DNA of 64,000 nucleotides, taken from NCBI RefSeq assembly GCF_902150045.1, contig NZ_CABFVU010000003.1, positions 992,001 through 1,056,000 of the forward strand, written 5' to 3'. The first letter of the stretch is position 1. The number at the start of each line of letters is the position of its first letter. The notes beneath the pieces were generated by a model. It saw nothing but the letters and a program-made list of their open reading frames with translations, was not told where the DNA came from and made no database searches. Shown here one piece after another: positions 52,721 to 61,950 of this stretch. This DNA is from Chitinophaga polysaccharea. Its GTDB lineage: Bacteria > Bacteroidota > Bacteroidia > Chitinophagales > Chitinophagaceae. Made by a program: the position numbers and the translations under genes.

Positions 52721-55700
52721 TTACTGTTTCACTACTTTCATCGTCTTACTTTGAGGGCCCTGGCTGATATTGATATAATAAATACCTGGTTTCAGATTTC
52801 CACCAACCTGGTAATACACACCGGCATTTATTTTTGCAGAATAAATAATGCTGCCATTGTTATTGATAATGGTAAGCAGCGTCGGTGCTTTCGAGTCTGA
52901 CGTCATTCTTACATTAAACACGTTACCGGAAGGATTCGGATATACATCCGTTGTGAAATCCAGTTTACCTCCGCTGCTTAATTTGTTGCCGGCTACTGCG
53001 ATCATATTTTGATTTTGATTTACACTTTGCAGGGAATCCGCCGGTGTTAAGTTCCGTACTTCGATACCAGCAATTGAACCACTGTAAGGATCATACAGTC
53101 CTGTTTTAGGATAAAAGATCACCTGTATCAGACCCGAGGCGTTTGCTGTTGCCCTGATGGTCCGTATAACAGCGGTATTCAACCTGTTGCCTGCGGCCTG
53201 GTAGATATTAAAGTCTATAAGGCTATCCAGTCCATTAGTGGCTTTTATGCTGAATATCCTTTTATTTTTATCCGACTCATTCGGCTCAACAAAGTGCATG
53301 CGGATAGCATACGTTGTATTGGGAGTGAGCCCGCGCAGGTAATAACGCATCTGGGTGTTATTGCTTTTGAACACGCGTATATACTCGTATACCTGCCGGG
53401 GAGCGGGATCGGTTACATACGACAGATCTACAGGCGAACTTACCCTTTGTATCCAGGTATACCCTGCATGCCAGAGTTTATCAGTTCCGGTAGGCCCTTC
53501 CGGAACATACTGCGCAAAGGTGGTATTGGCATACGGACCGGGAGGAGTTTGCGTGGTGCCTGCGTTTATGCCATAAACCGCCGACTTATTTGTTTTTAAA
53601 ACTTCTATACAATAGTCATCCACCCATGTTGTGCCGAATCCTACCTTGGATACCCAATAAGTAAGGCCTGTTGCACTATCAGGCACATTGATGGTATCTC
53701 TTATCTGCGCCCAGTTCTCCCGGTATGCAGCTACATTGTCTATTTGTTTCTGATAAGCGGTACCGGTAGCTGCACCAAGACTATCTACAAAACCAACACC
53801 GTATCCAGACCACCATGGATAACCCGTAGCGTCTTTTTCTATTTTGACCCATTGGCTGAATACAATGACGCTGCCGCCTCTTACAGGTATGGAGTCTTTT
53901 ATGTTCAAAGAAGTGTTTGCTGTAGTGGAACCAAGTGTAACGGCTTTATCGCCGGAATGGCCTTTCCCGCTAACGGTGTACACATCCCCTGTTGTAGGAA
54001 TACGCTCTTTATAAGCTATCCAGTTAATAAGGCCACTTTCAAAACCGTAATTGGGTATTCCTCCGCATGAATCAAACGGCACCACTGTTACCGGCAAAGC
54101 AGCGGAAACCCCTGAACCATCCTGTGTATTCACGTTAATGGTAAGAGCGCCCTGTTTAATGGCAGTGACAAGACCTGTACTGTCAACCGTAGCAAAGGTG
54201 GTATTGGAACTGCTCCATGTTACTTTTTTAATAGAAGTATTAGCCGGCAGAAAAGTAACTTTTATCCGCAGCGTATCCCTTTCTCCTATAATGGCGGTGG
54301 ACGGTTGCAAACTAATACCGGTGGCCAGTACATTGGCTACATGGATATTGGCCTGTGCTGCAATAGCCGGGTTATCTGCCGAGGCGGCGGTTATTACCAC
54401 ATCGCCTTGCCTGATACCGCTGATAGTGCCATTGCTGCTTATTTTGGCCACAGTGGTATCTGAAGATGTCCATACCACCCCTTTATTGCTGGCTTTTGCC
54501 GGGTTGATGGTAGCCTTGAGTTGTAACGTTGATCCTACAAATACATTGGCTGAAGTGCTGTCCAGCGTTAAGGATGTAACAGGTACATAGATAACCGTAT
54601 AGGTTTTCACCGCCGTAAAACCACCTTCTGCAGATGTAGCGGTGATAGTAACCGTGCCGGCGCTTTTTCCTGTTACCACACCGCTCAGGTCTACAGTAGC
54701 GATAGCATCGTTGGAAGATCTGTACACCAGGTTCCGGTTGGTGGCATTTGCCGGTGTGGTGGTCAGTTTCAGCGTGTCTTTATAACTTACATAAAGATTA
54801 CTGCTGTCTGAATGAATGCTGATCCCCTGGAGCGGGATGATGCTTACCTCGAGGGCGGCTACAGAAGCCATGTTAGGATCATTGACGTCCATTTTGGGAA
54901 TGAAGTTTACCGTTATTACACCGGCGTTATCTGCTTTTGCCTCAAGGGTGCGTGTAATTACGGTGTTCAGCTTATTGCCGGCCGCCTGGTAAATATTGAA
55001 GTTAATGAGGCTGTCGCCGCTGGTCTTCACACTAAACAACCGCTTGGCTTTGTCGGCATCCTTTGGCTCAACAAAGTGCAGGCGCACCGAATAGTTGGCA
55101 TTAGGAATCAGGTTGCGGAAAAAGTAACGCATCTGGCTTGCCGAATTTTTGCTGATGCGCATATATTCATATACCTGGCGCGGAGCAGGCGCTGTTACCT
55201 GGCTCAGGTCCATCGTTGCCGTGTTACGAACGCTCCAGGTATACCCTGCATGCCATAGTTTATCGGTTCCGGCGGGGCCTTCGGGTATATATTGGCCAAC
55301 CGCTGTATTCTCAAGTGGCGTTGCCGGGCTTCCCGTTGTTGCCGTTGTACCCGCATTGATAGCTGTTACAATGGTGTTTATGATCAGCTGCACGGTTCTG
55401 GCAGGGCCTCCGTCTGCAGGGGAAATGGTGAGAGAGGTAGTTCCAGGTTTTAAGCCGGTCACCACGCCATTGGCATCCACTTTTGCAATGGTACTATCCG
55501 CCACAGACCAGTTCAGCGTTTTATTGGTGGTATTTGAAGGCGCAGGTACAGCAACAATCTGCTTGGGCGTATTCATAGTACCATACACCACGCTGTCTAT
55601 CACAATACCAGTGGATATAGTGGGTGGAACAACGACGATCTGTCTTGTATCCGTTTTTCCTCCATCAACTGATGTAACGGTAATAGTAGCAGTACCTGCA

Positions 55701-58183
55701 TTCATGCCGCTCACCTTCCCTACCTGGTCTACTTTAGCGATGGCAGTATCTGAAGAGCTCCAGGTAACAGAGGGATTAGTGGGATACGTGGGCGTGAGCT
55801 TTGCGTTCAGCTTCACGGAGAATCCTTTTACAATGGTATCTGACGCAGGGTTAATTATTTCCACCGATTGAACAGGACCGGCTACCGGCGATCCGAAAAA
55901 GATACCATTCCCGCTGATGGCAAGAAACATTCTTCCTTTATTGTCTGCCGTAATATTCTGCACCACGCCTGGTACCCTGTCTAAGATAGTGGTCCAGGTG
56001 CGGCCTGTATCATCTGAGCGGAAGGCGCCGTAGGTAATGCCATTGATAGGAAGGGTCTGGGCGGTGGCATACAAAGCCAGGTGCGCATTGGCAGTAGTGT
56101 CCGACATGGCAGCAGCGATCCATTTGGGCTTGAAACTTTCGCCACCTACCTTACTGAATGTTTTACCGGTGTCTGAAGTATGATAAAGGGCAGCGTATTG
56201 AGGATAGGTGTCATCGTAAAATGCGATCCATACATCCCCTGTTTTTCCAGGCGTTGCTTCAATATTGGAAGTCGTGGCATAAGAAGAGCCATTGGGATTG
56301 CTGCCGGCGTTTGCAGTAAGACCAGTAGCGGCTGTTTTCTGGAACGACTTTCCTCCATTGGTGCTTACATAAAAGGAACCGCGGTCCCAGATATAGAAAT
56401 AATCGCCGTTCACCTTGTCGGCTACGAGATGGTTTTGCCCGGGATACAGGTTGAACTGTGGGCCTGCGGGTAAGATCCCGGAAGCAGCGCCGGTGGATTT
56501 GGTCCAGGTGGCGCCCAGGTCTTCCGACCAGTAAACGTTACCGGGAGCATCATTAGCATCTATCTGGGTGAGCCATAGGATATTCCTGCGATCAGCAGAT
56601 ACGGCTACACGCCCACGCAAACCGGGCGATTTTGGAAAAAGGGTGTATGTATCACCACCATCGGTAGAGTAACCCGCACGCGATGCCTCGATCCTATTGG
56701 CCGCCGGACCGTCGCAACCTACCCGCACTACAGAGTTGGGATCGGTATACTGGAAAGCTACTCCCTGCATATTGAACGCAGAGAAGATACTATAGTGCAG
56801 TGCAGTGCCGGAAACAGCGCCCTGGTACAACGGCTCTGTAAGGGAGCGGTGATGGGCGCCTCCCACATCTGCAGTAGCAGTGAGCAACAGGTTCTTGCCG
56901 CTTGGAGGTGCTGCCATAGGGCCTGTTACCACTATTTCTTCCAGGCCTGCTACGCGGATCTTCCAGTTGGAAACAGGGTCAAAGATATTATCTGTGGAAA
57001 GCACGTCCAGCATATCGTTGATCCATATACGATTCGGGTAAAAAGGATCCCAGGTAAAAGCAGCAGCATTATGCCCCGGTGAATTATAATATAACCCGTC
57101 ATTCGCCGAGTGCGGCGCTTCTGAATTATCACGGGTGATCTTTCCCTGCGTATAGGAGCCGGGGGCGCCTCCCTGTCTTGAAATGTAATAAGGATCTTTT
57201 TGCCAGCTGCCGCGGGTGCTTACAACAATATCATTTGAATTGGCGGGATTTACCGCCACTTTGGAGAAATACCTGTCACTATTAACCGGATCGGGATCTA
57301 AAGTTACCGGAGAAACATCCTGCCAGCTGCCGCTCTTATACTTGTAAACACCTTTCTTCTGATTTTCGGTTCCGGCAGATACATACAGGGTTCCATCTGC
57401 ATGGATCACTGCCCGGATAGGATACAGGGGGCTGTTGTTCATCAGTGTAAAAGAAGTACCGCCGTCTTCTGATACCCAAACGCCTGTAGACCTGCCGATA
57501 TAAATGCGCCTGGTAACATTCTGGCCGTTCACAGCAATGGTACCGGAACTTTGGTCGAACAGAATAAAGGCACAGGAGCCGGGCGTAGTGATGGCGCTTA
57601 CCTGGGTCCAGCTGGCGCCGGCATTATCAGTTTTCAAGGCGCCATTCTGGTCGGTAACCACCCATACCGTATTACTGTGGGAGGGATCCACCTGTATACG
57701 ATCCCCATATGCCTGCGTACTGTTGGGGTGCACTACAATGGGAACTTGCAGGTCTGTCCAGGAATCGCCCCTGTCGGTACTTTTCATAATAGTGCCTACC
57801 GAGCTTGAACCTTTGCCGGGCGCCGGACCAGCGCCGTTTTCCACGGTAGCATAAAGAATAATGCCGGTGCCGTCGCTGGGATCTACACAAATACTGCCGC
57901 AACGCTGGTTAACTTCCCAGTTCCAGTAGTTGACCGGTATTTTTTTAAATAGCATTAAATGCTCCCATTTCTGCAGGCTCTTATTCCAACGGTAGGGAGT
58001 GCCTACATCTGTAGTGATGAAATAAAGATCAGGCACCTTCGGATGCGCCACAAAGGAAGGCAGTGAACCAGAGCCTCCTATCCGGACCTGGTTCCAGGTA
58101 TAGGTTTGCGCACGTACTTCCCGCGAAGCGGTCAGATAGAAAATTGTTAGTAGTAAAGTGTAAAAAATCTTTTGCATGTTCAT
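52721..58183 (-). CDS. giant multidomain GH74-like secreted protein with BIG2, malectin and CBM domains
   Basis: The protein has 1820 residues from MNMQKIFYTLLLTIFYLTAS, a signal peptide (58177 also possible). The first ~750 residues are a GH74-like propeller: ITTDVGTPYRWNKSLQKWEH keeps the catalytic Asp, with BNR repeats (KSTDRGDSWTDLQ, WSEDLGATWTKS, RSDDTGRTWTTI). Five BIG2 domains follow, two before and three after the first malectin-like domain (each with VTWSSSDTAIAKVD-like cores). The two malectin-like domains share YIPEGPAGTDKLWHAGYTW / YVPEGPTGTDKLWHAGYTW. A CBM-like domain (NYGFESGLINWIAYK) precedes the second malectin domain. A sorting domain ends the chain (DVYPNPSGNVFNVRMT). Its partner GH74 at 46105 faces it. 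Confidence 0.88.
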   Translation of the reverse strand: MNMQKIFYTLLLTIFYLTASREVRAQTYTWNQVRIGGSGSLPSFVAHPKVPDLYFITTDVGTPYRWNKSLQKWEHLMLFKKIPVNYWNWEVNQRCGSICVDPSDGTGIILYATVENGAGPAPGKGSSSVGTIMKSTDRGDSWTDLQVPIVVHPNSTQAYGDRIQVDPSHSNTVWVVTDQNGALKTDNAGASWTQVSAITTPGSCAFILFDQSSGTIAVNGQNVTRRIYIGRSTGVWVSEDGGTSFTLMNNSPLYPIRAVIHADGTLYVSAGTENQKKGVYKYKSGSWQDVSPVTLDPDPVNSDRYFSKVAVNPANSNDIVVSTRGSWQKDPYYISRQGGAPGSYTQGKITRDNSEAPHSANDGLYYNSPGHNAAAFTWDPFYPNRIWINDMLDVLSTDNIFDPVSNWKIRVAGLEEIVVTGPMAAPPSGKNLLLTATADVGGAHHRSLTEPLYQGAVSGTALHYSIFSAFNMQGVAFQYTDPNSVVRVGCDGPAANRIEASRAGYSTDGGDTYTLFPKSPGLRGRVAVSADRRNILWLTQIDANDAPGNVYWSEDLGATWTKSTGAASGILPAGPQFNLYPGQNHLVADKVNGDYFYIWDRGSFYVSTNGGKSFQKTAATGLTANAGSNPNGSSYATTSNIEATPGKTGDVWIAFYDDTYPQYAALYHTSDTGKTFSKVGGESFKPKWIAAAMSDTTANAHLALYATAQTLPINGITYGAFRSDDTGRTWTTILDRVPGVVQNITADNKGRMFLAISGNGIFFGSPVAGPVQSVEIINPASDTIVKGFSVKLNAKLTPTYPTNPSVTWSSSDTAIAKVDQVGKVSGMNAGTATITVTSVDGGKTDTRQIVVVPPTISTGIVIDSVVYGTMNTPKQIVAVPAPSNTTNKTLNWSVADSTIAKVDANGVVTGLKPGTTSLTISPADGGPARTVQLIINTIVTAINAGTTATTGSPATPLENTAVGQYIPEGPAGTDKLWHAGYTWSVRNTATMDLSQVTAPAPRQVYEYMRISKNSASQMRYFFRNLIPNANYSVRLHFVEPKDADKAKRLFSVKTSGDSLINFNIYQAAGNKLNTVITRTLEAKADNAGVITVNFIPKMDVNDPNMASVAALEVSIIPLQGISIHSDSSNLYVSYKDTLKLTTTPANATNRNLVYRSSNDAIATVDLSGVVTGKSAGTVTITATSAEGGFTAVKTYTVIYVPVTSLTLDSTSANVFVGSTLQLKATINPAKASNKGVVWTSSDTTVAKISSNGTISGIRQGDVVITAASADNPAIAAQANIHVANVLATGISLQPSTAIIGERDTLRIKVTFLPANTSIKKVTWSSSNTTFATVDSTGLVTAIKQGALTINVNTQDGSGVSAALPVTVVPFDSCGGIPNYGFESGLINWIAYKERIPTTGDVYTVSGKGHSGDKAVTLGSTTANTSLNIKDSIPVRGGSVIVFSQWVKIEKDATGYPWWSGYGVGFVDSLGAATGTAYQKQIDNVAAYRENWAQIRDTINVPDSATGLTYWVSKVGFGTTWVDDYCIEVLKTNKSAVYGINAGTTQTPPGPYANTTFAQYVPEGPTGTDKLWHAGYTWIQRVSSPVDLSYVTDPAPRQVYEYIRVFKSNNTQMRYYLRGLTPNTTYAIRMHFVEPNESDKNKRIFSIKATNGLDSLIDFNIYQAAGNRLNTAVIRTIRATANASGLIQVIFYPKTGLYDPYSGSIAGIEVRNLTPADSLQSVNQNQNMIAVAGNKLSSGGKLDFTTDVYPNPSGNVFNVRMTSDSKAPTLLTIINNNGSIIYSAKINAGVYYQVGGNLKPGIYYINISQGPQSKTMKVVKQ

Positions 58184-58398
58184 AGTGGAATTATTGAGGA
58201 TTGTTAAAATATCCTGTATAGTTATTTGTCTGCGGCCGGATATGACACTATTCAGATGCCCGGGCAAAAAAAAGATAGCCCCGGATATCGCTGCTGCGTA
58301 TAAAGAGTAATTGGTTGATAAATAAGTAATACGTTTGTGAGAGACAGACTACGTAGCGGGAATGAAAAAATATTTTCAGTGTCGTTTTGAGAGAGAGA

Positions 58399-58439
58399 AC
58401 TGACGCCGGTATACGTGTAACATACATCCGGACGTCAGT
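58399..58439 (-). terminator. hairpin past the PhyH gene
   Basis: ACTGACG (58399-58405) pairs with CGTCAGT (58433-58439), with an inner CCGG/CCGG pair and GTAT/ATAC pairing. It lies 14 bp past the stop of the leftward PhyH gene. There is no T run, so it is a weak or rho-assisted terminator. Confidence 0.5.
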
Positions 58440-58452
58440 CTGAATAAACAGG

Positions 58453-59232
58453 TTAAGCCTCCAATGCGATCCTTATCGCCTGCTCAACCGGGCTGCAAGG
58501 CCCCGTTCCGTAAATATCAAATCCGTTTCTGATCAACAGCGGTGGTTGCGCCATAAACTTAGGCACCAAACCGCGATGCCGCTGCGCTGCATGAACCAGG
58601 AACGGATGACAGAGATATACCGTTCCCGCCTTCCCGGTGGCCAGCGCTTCCTCTTTTTCAGGCAATTCCGGTAACCGTTTGGCCAGCTCCATGAACGATA
58701 GCCCCTCCTCTCCTTCCGGCCTCAGCAATCTGGCAACATCCAGGTGTGAGCCTTTCAGTATCCTGGTTGGAGCATCCTGCTCACCAACATCTGAAAATAA
58801 GAACAGCATCAGCAAGCCACGACCTTTTGAATGTACATTGATCCGCGCTGCAAAAAAATCATTGGGATCAGCACCGGCAAAACCGGCGTCCACATGCCAG
58901 CCGGTATCTCCTGAATCAACATCTGATGGAAAGCGAACCGGGAAAGCGCCCATGCTCATGCAGGGTATCCATCTTTCTTTACCTACCAGCTGGGCGAATG
59001 CGCTATGAAGTATATCAGTGTTCGCAGCTTTAATAAAAGGTTCCTGTGTGTACATGCCCAACCAAACAACTGGCTTAGTCCATGTGCTGCTGTCGGCAGG
59101 ATTGGCCGGAATATCCTTCCATAGGATATTTCTTGCTTCGGTGGCAAGATCTGTAGAAAACGCATTGTCAATACGGACAAAGCCATCAGTAATAAATGAT
59201 TGTATTTCCTGTGGGTTTAAGATCTCGTGCAT
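58453..59232 (-). CDS. phytanoyl-CoA dioxygenase (PhyH) family protein
   Basis: The protein has 259 residues. The Fe(II)-binding HxD...H triad is visible: DTGWHVDAGFAG supplies His and Asp, and CHPFLVHAAQRHRG the distal His. Opening LNPQEIQSFITDGFVRIDNA is typical of PhyH-like non-haem iron, 2-oxoglutarate-dependent oxygenases. The substrate in bacteria is usually a small secondary metabolite and is unknown here. It is a single gene, divergent from a serine hydrolase. Confidence 0.88.
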   Translation of the reverse strand: MHEILNPQEIQSFITDGFVRIDNAFSTDLATEARNILWKDIPANPADSSTWTKPVVWLGMYTQEPFIKAANTDILHSAFAQLVGKERWIPCMSMGAFPVRFPSDVDSGDTGWHVDAGFAGADPNDFFAARINVHSKGRGLLMLFLFSDVGEQDAPTRILKGSHLDVARLLRPEGEEGLSFMELAKRLPELPEKEEALATGKAGTVYLCHPFLVHAAQRHRGLVPKFMAQPPLLIRNGFDIYGTGPCSPVEQAIRIALEA

Positions 59233-59462
59233 AATGTTTAATATAATAATTCAGACAATAAAGATTCAGTGCCCCTGGGGGCATTAGTCTTACGACTTGA
59301 AAAATTATATTATAACATCACGGTCATCCTCATCCGGCAAATTTAATAATTCCCTTTTACATGTCAAACCCTGTTAACTCCCTGCTTTTAGAATATTCTT
59401 GTATCTTCATAAAAGAACATTGGTTGCAGTATGATTTCCTGGTTTGAAAATAACTTCCCTAC

Positions 59463-60539
59463 ATGAAAAGGATCGGCATCATCATCGCCTCTTTTGTGGT
59501 ATACACCTGCTGTTCAGCGCAGGAGCTGAACAACAATCCCATGAAAACCCAACTGGATTCTGCCGTGGATCGTTCAGCAAAATTATATTTAAGTAAAACA
59601 GGACGGGTAGGCATATCTATCGGGATAATACATAAACAACATCACTATCGTTATAACTACGGACAAACGGCTCCGGCATCAGGCGTATCAACCCGTTCCA
59701 ACTCAATTTATGAGATAGGATCCATTACCAAAACATTTACAGGACTGCTAGTGGCTCATGCAATTGGCGAAGGCAAAATGAAACTGGATGAAGACATCCG
59801 TAAGTACCTGCCCGGAAATTTCCCCGGGCTTCGTTACCCTTCGGGAGAACCGGTGCGTGTAGGGTATTTGCTTAGTCATACCGCCATGTTTCCCAATAGC
59901 TTTACAGGCGGCGATATATCCGTTCCGATGACGGAAGCTTCTTTCCTGGATCACCTGCAGCAAATCAAACTGGATAGCCTGAAAACATTAAAGTATGCAT
60001 ATTCCAATACCGGCTACCAACTACTGGCCTATGCGCTGGAGCATATTTACCAGGCAGACTATGAAACTTTGATCAAACGTTATATCACGGCTCCCCTGCG
60101 TATGACCAATACATTTGTAAAGGCCCCTGCTCAAAACGCACAGGTACTTAATGGTTATACCGCCGGTGGTGAAAAAGCCGCGCCAGTGCCCACTTCCTTT
60201 CCGGGTGCAGGTGGTCTTCATTCCTGTATAGACGACATGCTGAAATATGCCGGCTACCAGCTTGCTGAAAAAGATGCTGCGGTAAAGCTTACCCACCGGG
60301 TTATTTATGGCAATGTGGAGCAAGACGCAGTGGGCTTTCAATGGTCCATCGGCAGGACAAGGAATTGGGATTATTATATCAGGATAGATGGAGGCACTAA
60401 TGGCTTCCGTAGTTTTTGTTCCTTATACCCCATTGAACAGGCAGCCATTATCCTGCTTACCAATGAAAAAGACGACGAGGCAGGCGGCGATCTTTACCGG
60501 TTTACCACCAGCATATTGAAAATTCTGAAGTCTTCCTGA
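59463..60539 (+). CDS. class C beta-lactamase-like serine hydrolase
   Basis: The protein has 358 residues, with a signal peptide MKRIGIIIASFVVYTCCSAQ. The nucleophile motif SxxK is Ser87-Lys90 in YEIGSITKTFTGLLVAH, and the Tyr motif is KYAYSNTGYQLLAYALE (YxN). A third HxG/KTG-type motif is not clear; RIDGGTNGFRSF is in that place. Members include D-aminopeptidases, esterases and PBP-like hydrolases; it may act on peptidoglycan or esters in the periplasm. It is not likely to be a resistance enzyme in itself. Confidence 0.88.
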   Translation: MKRIGIIIASFVVYTCCSAQELNNNPMKTQLDSAVDRSAKLYLSKTGRVGISIGIIHKQHHYRYNYGQTAPASGVSTRSNSIYEIGSITKTFTGLLVAHAIGEGKMKLDEDIRKYLPGNFPGLRYPSGEPVRVGYLLSHTAMFPNSFTGGDISVPMTEASFLDHLQQIKLDSLKTLKYAYSNTGYQLLAYALEHIYQADYETLIKRYITAPLRMTNTFVKAPAQNAQVLNGYTAGGEKAAPVPTSFPGAGGLHSCIDDMLKYAGYQLAEKDAAVKLTHRVIYGNVEQDAVGFQWSIGRTRNWDYYIRIDGGTNGFRSFCSLYPIEQAAIILLTNEKDDEAGGDLYRFTTSILKILKSS

Positions 60540-60593
60540 CGAATTATCCTTTTATGCTAACCCCGGCAGGTTTACAAATATCCCGGTGAAAAA

Positions 60594-61163
60594 TTATTTC
60601 TTCAGTGGTCCAAGGTGTTTATAAGTATTGATAAACAAACCAGTGGGCGTTGACTTCGTGTCAACAAAAGCAAGCTCCCGGGCGTCGATACTGTCGGATA
60701 ACATGCGTTTACCTCGACCAAGTAAAACCGGGTAAGTAATGAGCACTACTTCATCTGCCAGGCCCTGGTCAAGGAGCAGGGATGTTAGCGTGGAGCTTCC
60801 CACAACGATCAGATCGGGACCATCCGTTGACTTGAGCTCGTGGACCGCCTTTACAATATCCCCGTTCAATCCCTTTACCGGTCCCCATTCCAGGCTGTCG
60901 GGCCGGTGGGTTACTATGTATTTATTTGCGGCGTTTATAGCATTTGCCATGGGGAAATTCCCTGCATTGGGCCAAAAGCTGCTAAATATATCGTAGGTAT
61001 GGCGGCCAAGCAGCAGGTCGAAGTTGGGCCCGTATGCATTAAAGAGGAGCTCCGCACCAGCAGGACTACGATAGGGAGTGGTCCACGCGCCATAAGTATA
61101 ATCACCGTCATGTTCTATTACGCCATCAAGCGAAATGTGCTCAAAAATTCTGATCTTTCTCAT
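60594..61163 (-). CDS. dihydrofolate reductase / RibD C-terminal-like family protein
   Basis: The protein has 189 residues from MRKIRIFEHISLDGVIEHDG. Family landmarks are the start S-L-D-G-V, LLFNAYGPNFDLLLGRHTYD, and DLIVVGSSTLTSLLLDQGLA with DEVVLITYPVLLGRGKRML. It is an NADPH-binding reductase-fold protein of unknown substrate, cytoplasmic. It differs clearly from the family member at 11100-11681, so they are not a recent duplication. It is convergent with the serine hydrolase. Confidence 0.9.
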   Translation of the reverse strand: MRKIRIFEHISLDGVIEHDGDYTYGAWTTPYRSPAGAELLFNAYGPNFDLLLGRHTYDIFSSFWPNAGNFPMANAINAANKYIVTHRPDSLEWGPVKGLNGDIVKAVHELKSTDGPDLIVVGSSTLTSLLLDQGLADEVVLITYPVLLGRGKRMLSDSIDARELAFVDTKSTPTGLFINTYKHLGPLKK

Positions 61164-61332
61164 TTTGTTTTAATTTGTTTGATTACAGTTCAAATTTAGT
61201 GAGGATCAGGAATAGGCAGGAGGTACGATTGCGACAATATAGGGGTATTTTTAACCACTGATTTTACTTAACAGGGATAAGGTATAGCACATCTGTGTAA
61301 ATATGGCATTTAAAATAATAAACAACACTATT

Positions 61333-61826
61333 ATGCGTATAATTTTTCCAGCTATTCTATTTGGCTTATTTTTCCTCTCCACCTCGCATAGGTTGTATGC
61401 GCAACACAATGATGGAAAAAAAGTTAAGGAAGAACTGATCCGAATATTAGACAGAAACGTAAGATGTCCCATAGCATTAGCTGAAAAGAAAATATCCGCT
61501 GTTTTTTCTCTCCGTATTAATTTATCAGGGTCGAACAGAATAACCAGCATTGATGCCTCAAAGTTTTCCCCTAAAGAACTGATACCGCAACTTACTAATC
61601 CTGATATTTATAAAGAAATTAACTGGCAGGCAATTTTTGAAAAAAAGCAGAAGGAGGACACTCATTCATAATCCCCTTTGTTGTCTATAATCCATTGGAA
61701 AATATTGCTACTTTTTATGAGTATACTGTTGAAGACTTATTTGTTTATCCTGGTGAGAAGGCAGATTTTGTAAATGCGACTATAATGCAAACCTACGCCT
61801 TGAAGTACAGCGCAGGAATAAAGTGA
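61333..61826 (+). pseudogene. orphan zincin-cassette partner with a -1 frameshift (copy C)
   Basis: From ATG 61333 the frame encodes a signal peptide (MRIIFPAILFGLFFLSTSHR) and the shared strand-helix pattern up to NWQAIFEKK, then stops at 61671 after EDTHS. Shifting by -1 at 61647 opens AEGGHSFIIPFVVYNPLENI and 39 more residues, ending at 61826. The joined product has 164 residues, close to the 168 and 170 of the intact paralogues, and restores the conserved IP-strand. The shift point is the heptamer A AAA AAG. Either a one-base loss in an A7 run or programmed frameshifting explains it. No zincin gene adjoins this copy. Confidence 0.75.
61641..61647 (+). other. A AAA AAG slippery heptamer
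   Basis: In the zero frame this is the second half of GAA AAA AAG, identical to the -1 frameshift site of E. coli dnaX. It is exactly where the -1 shift in the orphan partner gene is needed. GGAGGA lies 8 bp downstream. Confidence 0.55.
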
Positions 61827-61865
61827 GTAAGGAAGTAAGTGACTGATCGAAACAATGCTTTATAA

Positions 61866-61928
61866 GTAATAGCTACTACTTAACCATACAAAATCACTTG
61901 TACTGTGCGATCAAGTAGTAGCTATTAC
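61866..61928. repeat. 16-bp perfect inverted repeat between convergent partner genes
   Basis: GTAATAGCTACTACTT at 61866-61881 and its exact complement at 61913-61928 enclose a 31-nt spacer. It is between the ends of the orphan partner (plus) and the copy B partner (minus), so it may stop transcription from both sides or mark a rearrangement. Confidence 0.6.
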
Positions 61929-61950
61929 ATTAAATATCAGTTGGTGTTGC

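Noticed and set aside
54051..55871. Long plus-strand frames (179 and 240 codons) inside the giant GH74-like gene
   Set aside because: They run antisense through repeated BIG2 and malectin domains and mirror their repetitive composition; no family features.
53000..55900. Repetitive DNA in the giant gene considered as a CRISPR or satellite array
   Set aside because: The repeats are coding, in frame, of domain length (~80-170 residues) and diverged; there are no short direct repeats with spacers.
61251..61550. 99-codon minus-strand reading frame
   Set aside because: Antisense to the orphan partner gene, which has a signal peptide and matches paralogues.
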